Below are positions 1 through 9,726 of a stretch of 64,000 nucleotides of DNA, one piece after another. The notes under the pieces were generated by a model, which saw only the letters and a program-made list of their open reading frames with translations, was not told the DNA's origin and searched no databases. The stretch covers positions 372,001-436,000 of the forward strand of contig NZ_JFZG01000006.1 in NCBI RefSeq assembly GCF_000607165.1, in the 5' to 3' direction. The position numbers and the translations under genes are program-made. This DNA is from Ralstonia pickettii (GTDB lineage Bacteria; Pseudomonadota; Gammaproteobacteria; Burkholderiales; Burkholderiaceae). Position 1 is the stretch's first letter. Each line of letters starts with the position of its first letter.

Positions 1-368
1 GCACCGTCGCCATCGCGCGAGCCGAAGTTGCCCTGCCCGTCGATCAGCGGGTAACGCAGCGAGAAATCCTGCGCCAGGCGCACCAGCGCGTCGTAGGCGG
101 ATTGATCGCCGTGCGGGTGGTATTTACCGAGCACGTCGCCCACCACGCGCGCCGATTTGACTGGCTTGGCATCGGAGCGCAGGCCCATCTCGTGCATCGC
201 AAACAGGATGCGGCGCTGCACCGGCTTCTGGCCATCGGCCACCTCGGGCAGCGCGCGGCCCTTGACCACGCTGATGGCGTAGTCGAGATAGGCGCGCTCG
301 GCGTAGGCGCCAAGCGTGAGCGCTTCGGCCGGCTCGCTGGGGTCGAAGAGGATGTCTTGTTGTTCCAT
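1..368 (-). CDS. parC: DNA topoisomerase IV subunit A (5' part, cut by window start)
   Basis: ParC is the breakage-reunion subunit of topoisomerase IV, which unlinks daughter chromosomes together with ParE. Only the first ~122 codons lie in the window; the gene runs off base 1 just before the region of the active-site tyrosine. The translation begins [10 protein letters not shown] and shows the GyrA/ParC winged-helix hallmarks [19 protein letters not shown] and [18 protein letters not shown]. The residue aligned with E. coli ParC Ser80 reads Gln. The start is ATG at 366-368, about 50 nt after the lytic transglycosylase gene on the same strand, so parE, the transglycosylase and parC are probably co-transcribed. 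ParC rather than GyrA is called because of the parE linkage and because a full gyrA lies at the other end of the window. Confidence 0.93.
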   Translation of the reverse strand, partial: MEQQDILFDPSEPAEALTLGAYAERAYLDYAISVVKGRALPEVADGQKPVQRRILFAMHEMGLRSDAKPVKSARVVGDVLGKYHPHGDQSAYDALVRLAQDFSLRYPLIDGQGNFGSRDGDG

Positions 369-417
369 GGAGGCTCAAGCGAAAGCGGCGCGCTTCAACG
401 TTGCGGCGCCGCCGGGA

Positions 418-1314
418 TCAATGTTGGGGGATGTTCGTGGCCACGCCGGTGGCCGGGTCCAATACGAGTTCGATGCGTGCGGGCCGGCCCGTACGGCCTG
501 GCTTGCGCGTGGCGATGACGCCGTTGGCGCTCACATTCATCAACCCGGGCACGGCGGCGACCGGGTTGTAGTAACGATAGAACTGCAGCACCGTCTTCAC
601 GTAGTTCTGGGTCTCGGCGTAGGGCGGAATGTCGTTGCCGTGCTTCTGCACCGCGCCTTCGCCGGCGTTGTAGGCGGCCAGTACGAGTTCAAGGTTGCCC
701 GAGAACATGCGCAGCAGATCGCTCAGGTAACGCACGCCGGTGGTGATATTCGTTTTCGGGTCGGCCAGCTTCTGTGCGGCCGTGCGGCGGGCGTCGCCGG
801 TCACGCCGTAGCGCGCGCCGGTATCCGGAATCACCTGCATGAGCCCGATTGCGCCCTTGGGCGACACGGCCTGCGGGTTGAAACCGGATTCGGCGGCAAT
901 CACGGCCTTCACCAGCGCGGGGTCGATACCGTGCTTGCTGGCGGCCTGACGGATCAGCGGCTCCACCGTCGGCACGTTCGGATGCTGCAACACCGCGCGC
1001 ACCAGACGCTGGCGCATGCCGCCGGCGTTGTCGAGTGCATCGCGCTTGCTGGCGTTGAGGTAGGCATTGGCATCAGGCAGCTCGGTTGCCGGCAGGGCGA
1101 TGGCGCTGTCGTCCTTGTTGCCGTCCTTATCGTCGCCCTTGCTCGCCACTGCGGCGCCCTTCATGAAGAGCACGTAGCGATCGTCCAGGCGTTCCGCAGA
1201 GAAGTGCGCGAGGCCGTTTTCATCGATGTAGCCGTAGACGTCCGCGCGCACCGGCTGGCTGGCCAGGAGGGCCAGCGCCGTCAATGCGAATGCGAAACGT
1301 GCGAAAAGCTTCAT
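418..1314 (-). CDS. Lytic transglycosylase, SLT domain, exported
   Basis: Likely a periplasmic enzyme that cleaves the MurNAc-GlcNAc bond of peptidoglycan. Of 298 residues, 1-24 form a signal peptide ending near PVRA-D. A short N-terminal domain (about 25-50, VYGYIDENGLAHFS) resembles the DUF4124-type beta domain seen in other transglycosylases. The SLT domain covers about 115-250, with the catalytic glutamate E142 in AESGFNPQAV, followed by GAIGLMQVIPDTGARYGV and AAYNAGEGAV. It lies between parE (16 nt upstream) and parC (about 50 nt downstream) on the same strand, an unusual place for a wall enzyme. The family is clear; which SLT subfamily it belongs to is not. Confidence 0.9.
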   Translation of the reverse strand: MKLFARFAFALTALALLASQPVRADVYGYIDENGLAHFSAERLDDRYVLFMKGAAVASKGDDKDGNKDDSAIALPATELPDANAYLNASKRDALDNAGGMRQRLVRAVLQHPNVPTVEPLIRQAASKHGIDPALVKAVIAAESGFNPQAVSPKGAIGLMQVIPDTGARYGVTGDARRTAAQKLADPKTNITTGVRYLSDLLRMFSGNLELVLAAYNAGEGAVQKHGNDIPPYAETQNYVKTVLQFYRYYNPVAAVPGLMNVSANGVIATRKPGRTGRPARIELVLDPATGVATNIPQH

Positions 1315-1330
1315 CGTTGTCGGTCAGCGG

Positions 1331-3316
<1,986 letters not shown>

Positions 3317-3488
3317 GGAAGGCGGAAAAACTGACCAGGCTTGGGTCTGTCCCCAAGCACCGGGAATGCAGCGCGCATTGTAAAGGAAGCCGTCCTCAAC
3401 AATGCGGAGGGATCGTCAGCGTTGGGATGCGACCCGAAACCCACATCCGGTCGACATCCCGCTGACATATTGCGTGGTTACTGCGGCG

Positions 3489-5399
3489 TCACACCGTGCC
3501 GGCGCGCTTGGCTTCGAGGGCTTCCCATCGCTCCAGCGCCTCCAGCAGTTCCAGTTCGATGGCTTCGTGGCGCTCGGCGAGCTTCTGCGCGCGCTCCGGG
3601 TCGCGGCCGTAGATCGTGCCGTCTTCCAGTTCGCCGCCGACCTGCTTTTGCTCAGCCTCCAGCGCCTCGATGGTGGCGGGCAACGCGTCGAGTTCGCGCT
3701 GCTCCTTGTAGCTGAGCTTGACCGTGGCGCGCTCGCGCGGCTTGGCCGCCTCGGGTTTCTTCTCTTCGGCGACGGGCCTGGCGGCTTGCGCCATCCGCGC
3801 CGCGCGCGCAGATTGCGTCTGCCAATCGGAGAACCCGCCCACGTATTCGCGCCAACGGCCCTCGCCCTCTGCCGCAATCACCGAGGTGACGACGTTGTCG
3901 ACAAACGCGCGATCATGCGAGACCAGGAATACGGTGCCGCTGTATTCCTGCAGCAGCTCTTCCAGCAGTTCAAGTGTGTCGATGTCCAGATCGTTGGTCG
4001 GTTCGTCGAGCACCAGCACGTTGGCCGGACGGGCAAACAGGCGCGCCAGCAGCAGCCGGTTGCGCTCGCCTCCCGACAGTGAGGCCACCGGCGAGCGCGC
4101 ACGCTCGGGCGGGAAGAGGAAATCGCCCAGATAGCTCATCACGTGCTTGCGCTGACCGTTGACTTCGATCCAGTCGCTGCCCGGGCTGATGGTGTCGGCA
4201 AGCGACCGGTTCAGATCCAATTGCGCGCGCATCTGGTCGAAGTACGCCACCTGCAGGTTGGTGCCGTTGCGCACCGTGCCCGAATCGGGAGCCAGTTCGC
4301 CGAGAATCAACTTCAGCAGCGTGGTCTTGCCGACCCCGTTGGCGCCGAGAATCCCCACCTTGTCGCCGCGCAAAATCGTGGCGGTGAAGTTGTCAACGAC
4401 GGTTTTGTCGCCATAGCGCTTGGTCACGTCGATCAGCTCGGCGACGATCTTGCCCGAGCGATCGCCCTGCGAGACCTCCAGCTTGACGTTGCCCTGCACC
4501 TCGCGGCGCACCTGGCGTTCCACACGCATCTGTTCCAGCCGCGCAACGCGGCCGACACTGCGTGTGCGGCGCGCTTCCACACCCTTGCGGATCCACACTT
4601 CTTCCTGCGCGAGCAGTTTGTCGAAGCGGGCGTTTTCCAGGGCTTCGGCGTCCAGCTCCTGTGCCTTGCGCGTCTGATACGCCGTAAAGTTGCCGGGGTA
4701 CGAACGCAGCTTGCCGCGATCGAGTTCGATGATGCGCGTGGCGACACGGTCGAGGAACGCGCGATCGTGCGTGATGAACAACACGCTGCCGCGGAACGCC
4801 AGCAGCAAATCTTCGAGCCAACGAATGGAGTCGTAGTCGAGGTGGTTGGTCGGCTCGTCCAGCAGCAGGATGTCGGGCGCACCCACCAGCGCTTGCGCAA
4901 GCGCCACACGCTTGGTCAGGCCGCCCGACAGCGAACCGATGCGCGCGCCCGGCTGCAGGCCCAACTGGGCGATGGTCGTTTCCACACGCGTACGCAGCTG
5001 CCAGGCGTCTGCGGCTTCCAACTGCGATTGCAACGCCTGCAGCTTGTGCAGCGCGTCTTCATCGTGGGAATCGCCCATCGACGTGATCAGCGCTTCGTAT
5101 TCGGCAAGCAAGCCGGCGGCATGCGGCACACCCATCGCCACGGCTTCGGCCACGGTCTGCTCCGGGTCGAATTCGGGTTCTTGCGGCACATAGGCCGACG
5201 TCACGCCGCTCTGGCGAGCAATCAGGCCGTCATCCGGCGAGGTCGTACCCGCCACGATCTTGAGCAGCGACGACTTGCCGGTGCCATTGCGGCCGATCAG
5301 GCCTATGCGCTCGCCAGCCTCCAGCGAGAAGTCGGTGTGGTCGAGCAGCGCCACGTGGCCGAACGCCAGTTGCGCATCGGTAATGGAAAACAGGGCCAT
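3489..5399 (-). CDS. uup: ABC-F family ATPase, Uup type
   Basis: Soluble twin-ATPase ABC-F protein without membrane segments; Uup-type members act on ribosomes and affect precise excision of transposons and DNA repair. I start it at ATG 5397-5399 (MALFSITDAQ), giving 636 residues; an upstream extension to 5549 has no family support. Domain 1 has Walker A GRNGTGKSS, signature LSGGLTKR and Walker B LLLDEPTNHLD. Domain 2 has GANGVGKTT, LSGGERNR and VLDEPTNDLD. The linker LAQEEVWIRKGVEARRTR is typical of Uup. The C-terminal ~100 residues are charged and predicted coiled coil, as in the Uup DNA-binding tail. It is monocistronic as far as can be seen. Confidence 0.88.
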   Translation of the reverse strand: MALFSITDAQLAFGHVALLDHTDFSLEAGERIGLIGRNGTGKSSLLKIVAGTTSPDDGLIARQSGVTSAYVPQEPEFDPEQTVAEAVAMGVPHAAGLLAEYEALITSMGDSHDEDALHKLQALQSQLEAADAWQLRTRVETTIAQLGLQPGARIGSLSGGLTKRVALAQALVGAPDILLLDEPTNHLDYDSIRWLEDLLLAFRGSVLFITHDRAFLDRVATRIIELDRGKLRSYPGNFTAYQTRKAQELDAEALENARFDKLLAQEEVWIRKGVEARRTRSVGRVARLEQMRVERQVRREVQGNVKLEVSQGDRSGKIVAELIDVTKRYGDKTVVDNFTATILRGDKVGILGANGVGKTTLLKLILGELAPDSGTVRNGTNLQVAYFDQMRAQLDLNRSLADTISPGSDWIEVNGQRKHVMSYLGDFLFPPERARSPVASLSGGERNRLLLARLFARPANVLVLDEPTNDLDIDTLELLEELLQEYSGTVFLVSHDRAFVDNVVTSVIAAEGEGRWREYVGGFSDWQTQSARAARMAQAARPVAEEKKPEAAKPRERATVKLSYKEQRELDALPATIEALEAEQKQVGGELEDGTIYGRDPERAQKLAERHEAIELELLEALERWEALEAKRAGTV

Positions 5400-5572
5400 G
5401 CTGGAGTGAGAAGGAGGCAGGCCGCGTGCGGCCGGAAGGCGCGTATTGTAGTCGCCCCGCGTGTCGTCCACCGGCGGCATTGCGCTTGCAGATGCCGGTG
5501 CTATAACGCTTGTGCCGCCGGACTCTCTTTTTCCGGCCGCGCCATCCATACCGTTACGGAAGGGGAACGACG

Positions 5573-5779
5573 ATGCGCGGACTATTCGGGCTGTTGATCA
5601 TCTTGATCGTGGCAGGCATTCCGGTGCGGCAGATCTTGCTGCGAACCGGCTTCTCACAGTGGTGGACGCTGCTTGTGCTGGTACCGGTGGTGAACCTGGT
5701 GGCGCTGTGGATTTTCGCGTTCTCGAACTGGCCGCGGCAGTCGTCCCAGCCGGGCAGCGTTCTTCCCAACCAGAACTAG
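5573..5779 (+). CDS. Small two-helix membrane protein, unknown function
   Basis: A 68-residue protein starting MRGLFGLLIILIVAGIPV. Two hydrophobic stretches, about residues 3-19 and 28-47, suggest two membrane helices joined by a short polar loop, followed by a polar Ser/Gln-rich tail. The ATG at 5573 is preceded by a purine-rich ribosome site (GGAAGGGG, ending about 6 nt before it), which supports this start over an upstream in-frame one at 5510. It is divergent from uup. I do not recognise a family. Expression is supported only by codon use and the ribosome site. Confidence 0.6.
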   Translation: MRGLFGLLIILIVAGIPVRQILLRTGFSQWWTLLVLVPVVNLVALWIFAFSNWPRQSSQPGSVLPNQN

Positions 5780-5794
5780 GAAACAAGCGCACCA

Positions 5795-5860
5795 AAGAAA
5801 AACGGCCCGCTTTCGGCGGGCCGGAAGAGTCTCTCCTCGATGCCTTGCGAACAAGACATG
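5795..5860 (-). ncRNA. Candidate small RNA: three hairpins ending in a terminator
   Basis: Read on the minus strand, three hairpins follow each other with almost no gap. Hairpin 1 is a 7-bp stem with a UUCG loop (5842-5859). Hairpin 2 is a 6-bp stem with a 3-nt loop (5825-5839). Hairpin 3 is a perfect 7-bp GC stem (5805-5823) followed by a U-rich run (about 5795-5804), the form of a Rho-independent terminator. No minus-strand gene precedes it to explain the terminator. A TATGCT -10 lies at 5867-5872, placing a start near 5860 at the foot of hairpin 1; no good -35 is seen. I cannot assign it to a known RNA family. Confidence 0.5.
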
Positions 5861-6243
5861 GCCGGAGCATAGCGCCCCTCGTCTGTCTCGGGCAGTCGGG
5901 ACAAACCCGGTAGGGAAAAACGCCTAACGCTAGGCGCGGTGCGGCTTCGCACCGCAGCAACGCATGCACGGCTCGGGCATGCACCGCGGGGAGTCCACCG
6001 CACCGGCCGGACGGCTGAGACGGTGCGTCGCGCACGCCACGTGTGCGCAATGCACCACTGCAAGGCAATCGCCACGCGTCGGCTTTTAGAGGGTGGGGTC
6101 CAGTCTTGCAGCCTGCTTACAACACCAAAAAAGCACGGGCCTGCAGGTTGCAACGTCGCGCCGTATCATGCGGCAGGCCCTCCGGCCACGAGCCGGGCAT
6201 AACGATAAAGTGGGCCGCCGATTCTTTCCCGGGGGATACAACC
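5861..6243. other. Intergenic region, structured, no gene seen
   Basis: No convincing coding region. The left part is rich in short perfect inverted repeats: 5922-5937 (6-bp stem, loop ACGC), 5937-5956 (8-bp stem, loop GCTT), and an 8-base direct repeat GCATGCAC at about 5963 and 5978. The right part must hold the promoter of the binding-protein gene that starts at 6244, but I see no clear -35/-10 pair. Confidence 0.5.
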
Positions 6244-7155
6244 ATGCCGTTCTTCACGCGCGCGCTGCAGGCTGCGGCGCTGCTCTTCGCTTCGCTATCC
6301 AGTGCTGTACCGGGCACGGCTGTGGCCTCCTCCACGCCGGTGCTCGACCGCATCCGCGACACGGGCACCGTCCGCGTCGCCTATCGCGAAAGCTCCGTGC
6401 CCTTCTCGTTCTACGACGCCGATAAAAAACCCGTCGGCTATGCCGTCGACCTGTGCCTGCGCGTGGTCGACAAGCTGCGCACGGACCTCAAGCGCCCTGA
6501 CCTGAAAGTGCAATATGTGATGGTCACGCCTTCGACGCGGATGCCGGCCATCATCGAAGGCAAAGCCGACCTCGAATGCGGCTCGACCACCAATAACCGC
6601 GAACGCCGCGAGAAAGTGGCATTCACGATCCCGCACTACATCGCGGGCATCCGCATGATCGTCAAGACTTCGTCGGGCATCCGCAGGTGGGACGACCTGC
6701 GCGGCAAGACCGTCGTCACCACCAAAGGCACCACCAGCGTGGCGGAACTGCGCAAGATGAACGACGTCCGCGTGCTAAATATGAAGTTTCTCGAAGCCAA
6801 GGACCACGCTGAATCCTTCGCGATGGTCGAAACCGGCAAGGCTGACGCTTTTGCGATGGACGACGTGCTGCTCTTCGGCTTCCGCGCCAACACCAAGACG
6901 CCAAGCGACTACACCGTCGTCGGCGACATGCTGACGGTCGAGCCCTACGCGATCATGCTCAGCAAGGACGACGCCGAATTCAAGCGCCTCGTCGATCGCG
7001 CGATGACCAACATCATCCTCGACTACGACGCAGACAAGCTCTACAAGAAGTGGTTCCAACAACCGATTCCGCCGCACAGCGCGAAGCTGGATATCCCGAT
7101 GAGCTTCCTGCTGCGCGACTCGTTCAAGTACCCGAGCGACAAGGTCGCCGATTGA
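6244..7155 (+). CDS. Amino-acid ABC transporter periplasmic binding protein, GltI-like
   Basis: Family 3 solute-binding protein of 303 residues, close in size and pattern to the glutamate/aspartate binding protein GltI. Residues 1-30 form a signal peptide ending near AVASS. The mature part shows TGTVRVAYRESSVPFSFYD, GYAVDLCLRVVDKL, and ADLECGSTTNNRERR, where the SBP3 ligand-contacting residues normally sit. The start ATG at 6244 fits the signal peptide; upstream in-frame codons have no signal character. No permease or ATPase gene lies next to it, so it is an orphan binding protein here and must use a transporter encoded elsewhere. A strong terminator follows at 7177-7204. The ligand is inferred from family resemblance only. 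Confidence 0.82.
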   Translation: MPFFTRALQAAALLFASLSSAVPGTAVASSTPVLDRIRDTGTVRVAYRESSVPFSFYDADKKPVGYAVDLCLRVVDKLRTDLKRPDLKVQYVMVTPSTRMPAIIEGKADLECGSTTNNRERREKVAFTIPHYIAGIRMIVKTSSGIRRWDDLRGKTVVTTKGTTSVAELRKMNDVRVLNMKFLEAKDHAESFAMVETGKADAFAMDDVLLFGFRANTKTPSDYTVVGDMLTVEPYAIMLSKDDAEFKRLVDRAMTNIILDYDADKLYKKWFQQPIPPHSAKLDIPMSFLLRDSFKYPSDKVAD

Positions 7156-7176
7156 ACGTAATGGTGTGATCGCGCA

Positions 7177-7204
7177 ACGCCGCCGTGCAGTCAGGCGGCG
7201 TTTT
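7177..7204 (+). terminator. Rho-independent terminator after the binding-protein gene
   Basis: An 8-bp GC-rich stem (ACGCCGCC / GGCGGCGT) with a 9-nt loop is followed by a TTTT run. It lies about 20 nt after the stop codon at 7155. Confidence 0.85.
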
Positions 7205-7215
7205 GCTTTGCGCAG

Positions 7216-8190
7216 TCAGCGCTGGGCCGGCAGCATCGGCTTGTTGAGCATGCGCGACAGGACAGCTTCGGGCGAATGGGTGCGATCGGCAATGGCCGCT
7301 GGGTCAAGATAGAAAGTCTGTTCCATCATCGCGCGGCCGCGCATCGCCGCATGCAGCGCCTGATCGCTGAAGACCACCCAAGTCGCACCCGGAGCAAATT
7401 CGAACATCTGTTGCGGTGCCCCGCGCTGATAGACCAGGTCGGCCTTCGCGAGATCGTGCAGCTGCAGCATGCGGTGGTCGTATTCGGAGCGTGGGCGCTT
7501 GGTGATATGCAGCTTGTGCATCAGCCACGATTGTCCCGGGAGCATCCCACGCGTTTTCGGCACAAACCGCTGGGCGAAGTCGGCAAAGGGTTCGCCGATG
7601 CGCCAAACGCGCGAGGCATCCGGGTCGACATTGTGGAACACACGCAAGAGGCGCTGGCCGTGCAGCGGGTTCGACGGGAATGCGTCGACGTGCAGACGCG
7701 TGTCGTCCTTGCGCCAACTGACCGGCCGCCCGGCAATCTCGGCCGGCCGCAACGACGTGCCGGCTCGCTTCAAATGCGGGGCGTAGTCGGGAAACAGCGT
7801 CAGCACGAGGCGCTCGGCAGCATCGGCGTAACGCTGAATCAAGGTAGCGAGATCGCCCAGATCGGCGGGCTGCCCGACGGCGCCGCGCACGCGGGATTCG
7901 TTCGCGCGCAGGTTGATGTTCTTCGTCTTGCCGTCAGACCAGCGCGCATCGAGAAACCGCTGCTCCCGGGCATCCAGTGGGAAATCGAGCGCCGGAAAAT
8001 GCAGCACATTACCGCGCTCCAACGCGGACCGTATGGCCGCCGCCTCATCAGACGTCACCACGGGTGACCATTCACGCACCGGCCACGGCACCACCATGTC
8101 GATGACAGGCGGCGCAGCGACGGCTCGCTGTCTGGAATGATGGTTGCGCGCCGGCGGTGTGGCGGGTGCAAACCCTTGCATACTTCCCAT
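7216..8190 (-). CDS. kdoO: Kdo hydroxylase (Fe(II)/2-oxoglutarate dioxygenase, KdoO type)
   Basis: This resembles the Kdo 3-hydroxylase family that converts the inner Kdo sugar of lipopolysaccharide to Ko (D-glycero-D-talo-oct-2-ulosonic acid), a change known from Burkholderia and Yersinia. The 324-residue protein contains the iron-binding HxD in TRLHVDAFPSNP, a central MLPGQSWLMHKLHITKRPRSEYD segment (split here as conserved blocks), and a distal histidine in SDQALHAAM that fits the third iron ligand. The start at 8190 has no clear ribosome site; an internal ATG about 31 codons in (MVVPWPVREW) is a plausible alternative. It stands alone on the minus strand, facing the gltI-like gene tail to tail. 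Family call from memory of motifs. Confidence 0.78.
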   Translation of the reverse strand: MGSMQGFAPATPPARNHHSRQRAVAAPPVIDMVVPWPVREWSPVVTSDEAAAIRSALERGNVLHFPALDFPLDAREQRFLDARWSDGKTKNINLRANESRVRGAVGQPADLGDLATLIQRYADAAERLVLTLFPDYAPHLKRAGTSLRPAEIAGRPVSWRKDDTRLHVDAFPSNPLHGQRLLRVFHNVDPDASRVWRIGEPFADFAQRFVPKTRGMLPGQSWLMHKLHITKRPRSEYDHRMLQLHDLAKADLVYQRGAPQQMFEFAPGATWVVFSDQALHAAMRGRAMMEQTFYLDPAAIADRTHSPEAVLSRMLNKPMLPAQR

Positions 8191-8321
8191 GAACTTATCA
8201 ATCGCTTACGTAAATATTTGCGAATGATAGAGCGCTCACCACCTCAGTGCATCGTCAGGCAACACAACACAGCATGTCTTACGACATGTGCCGAGGTGCT
8301 TGCCGGCGCGGGAAGCGGATT

Positions 8322-8537
8322 TCAGAGAAAGTGCTTGACGACCTGCTCTTCCAGGCCGACAAAGCGCACGAGCTGGCGTGAGCCGTCAGGAAATTGCTTG
8401 ATGACGTGGCCGTCGGGGGTATCGGTGTGACGGAAATAGATCGGTCGATCGATCGTCCCGGGCCGATGCTTGGGAAGCAGGCTTTCCAGCGACGGCTCCA
8501 CCGTCCACGGATCGTCCCGTTCTTCGGATGTCAGCAT
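8322..8537 (-). CDS. Small hypothetical protein
   Basis: A 71-residue soluble, charged protein (MLTSEERDDPWTVEPSLESL...), with no signal peptide or membrane helix. Residues about 30-60 (YFRHTDTPDGHVIKQFPDGSRQ) look like a compact beta domain. The ATG at 8535-8537 has only a weak ribosome site. Codon use fits the surrounding genes. I do not recognise a family. Confidence 0.55.
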   Translation of the reverse strand: MLTSEERDDPWTVEPSLESLLPKHRPGTIDRPIYFRHTDTPDGHVIKQFPDGSRQLVRFVGLEEQVVKHFL

Positions 8538-8848
8538 GTTGGTCGCCTAGGGGGTTCTGGAATAGGTGAGAAAGCATAACTTCCGTGAACAACCCTGGAA
8601 AGTTCGTAATACTTAAATCTGATTCTTTGACCGATCGTTCGTTCGCTTTAGCGTTTGCCCCATCACAAGAACGCCTTGACTGTGGGCGGCAACCTACAAA
8701 ACCCATGGCGTCATCATCGTTTCACATGGCATCGGTAACTGCTGCCGACGCAGCCTGGCGCTCCCGCGGCTCACTGGTCTTGGCTCTGCAAATTGCGTAG
8801 AATCGCGGCTCGCTCGGGCGGCCGTTGGCGTCACCCGGGAGTCGGTCA
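8538..8848. other. Intergenic region, locally AT-richer
   Basis: No gene seen. The segment is less GC-rich than its surroundings at about 8560-8650. It presumably holds the promoter of the minus-strand gene ending at 8322 and, on the right, the promoter of tRNA-Arg: a TAGAAT -10 lies at 8798-8803, with no good -35. Confidence 0.45.
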
Positions 8849-8923
8849 CTCGCCGTAGCACAATGGATAGTGCACGCGCCTCCTAAGCGTGAGATACAGG
8901 TTCGATTCCTGTCGGCGGGACCA
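8849..8923 (+). tRNA. tRNA-Arg (anticodon CCT)
   Basis: The cloverleaf can be folded by eye. The acceptor stem is CTCGCCG paired with CGGCGGG (one U-G pair), the D stem is GCAC/GTGC, and the anticodon stem CGCGC/GCGTG carries loop CTCCTAA with anticodon CCT, reading AGG. The T arm is ACAGG-TTCGATT-CCTGT. Discriminator A is followed by an encoded CCA (8921-8923). Confidence 0.95.
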
Positions 8924-8934
8924 GCAGATGCGAC

Positions 8935-8967
8935 AAAGCCAGGCAACACGCCTGGCTTTTGTTTTTT
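8935..8967 (+). terminator. Terminator of tRNA-Arg
   Basis: Stem AAGCCAGGC / GCCTGGCTT with a 5-nt loop and a T-rich run (GTTTTTTG), starting 12 nt after the tRNA 3' end. Confidence 0.88.
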
Positions 8968-9034
8968 GCCCGCACAAAACAACGAGGCCCGCCACACGCG
9001 GGCGGGCCTATGGCTGCGGATGGCCCCGGGCCAT

Positions 9035-9223
9035 CTAGGTCAGCACCGGCAGCGCTTCGAGCACGAGCAGCCCGATCAGCACCCCGATAATCGTCAGCAG
9101 CACGCGAATCCCTACTCGCGCACCTCGGATCACCAGCGGCGCAGAGGCCAGTCCGATCACACCCGCAACGCAAACGGCGAGCAACAGGTACAGGTTGGAG
9201 AAGGCCATCGGGAATTCCATCAT
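9035..9223 (-). CDS. Small membrane protein, unknown function
   Basis: A 62-residue protein (MMEFPMAFSNLYLLLAVCV...) with two hydrophobic helices, about residues 9-28 and 38-58, separated by a short basic stretch (RGARVGIR). An AAAGGGG ribosome site lies just upstream; its spacing suits the second ATG (9218-9220) slightly better than the first (9221-9223). A longer in-frame extension to 9340 is unlikely. It is divergent from the rhlE-type gene; the rhlE promoter lies ~105-135 bp to its right. No family recognised. Confidence 0.55.
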   Translation of the reverse strand: MMEFPMAFSNLYLLLAVCVAGVIGLASAPLVIRGARVGIRVLLTIIGVLIGLLVLEALPVLT

Positions 9224-9327
9224 CCGCCCCTTTCCGGCTATGAGCATGGCCGGTCTTTTAAGTATAGGCCGCGCGCTCGATCCGGCAAGCGTCGGTGCCG
9301 GCACATACATCAATATCACTAGCATTT

Positions 9328-9356
9328 TTGCGCACTGCAAAAATTCGTGCTATAGT
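9328..9356 (+). promoter_or_regulatory. Sigma70-type promoter upstream of the rhlE-type gene
   Basis: TTGCGC (9328-9333), a 17-nt spacer and TATAGT (9351-9356). The predicted start near 9363 would give a ~360-nt untranslated leader before the helicase ATG at 9727. Confidence 0.6.
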
Positions 9357-9362
9357 CCGTGA

Positions 9363-9726
9363 CTTGGCTGCTTACTGCCGTATTTTTCGGTCCGCGGTTG
9401 GCCGATGTGCTTGCTGGTTTCAGACCGGCGCGCATCGTCCGAATCCCCGCCCGTTGCATGCATGCGCAGCCGATTGCCATTGTGCTTGGCATCGTCTCCG
9501 ATCTCCCGCGTGGATTCACATCACGCCGAAGGGACCGCCGCCCCACCTCGCTGACCTGTTCAGCTTGAGGCCGGCCCATTCCCCCGCCTGTCCGTTCTGC
9601 AGCCCGTCTGTCGAACCGGCCTTATCCGATTGGCGCCGACGCCCGTGATTAACCGGTCGCCGTATCCCATTTCCGCTGTCTGCATCCGTTGATGTAGCGG
9701 CGCGGCAGCCTTACTACCTATTCGAC
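9363..9726 (+). other. Long 5' leader of the rhlE-type helicase gene
   Basis: No coding region of credible composition is seen between the promoter and the helicase start. The leader is unusually long for this chromosome. The bases just before the start codon (CTACCTATTCGAC) contain no ribosome site. Long leaders are known on cold-shock DEAD-box genes in other bacteria; a regulatory role here is inference. Confidence 0.45.

Noticed and set aside
5861-6243. RNase P RNA, tmRNA, 4.5S RNA or a glycine riboswitch in the structured intergenic region
   Set aside because: None of the conserved core sequences of these RNAs could be found on either strand.
8206-8245. Fur box upstream of the Kdo hydroxylase gene
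   Set aside because: Only one half-site-like GAATGAT stretch; the 19-bp inverted consensus is not met.
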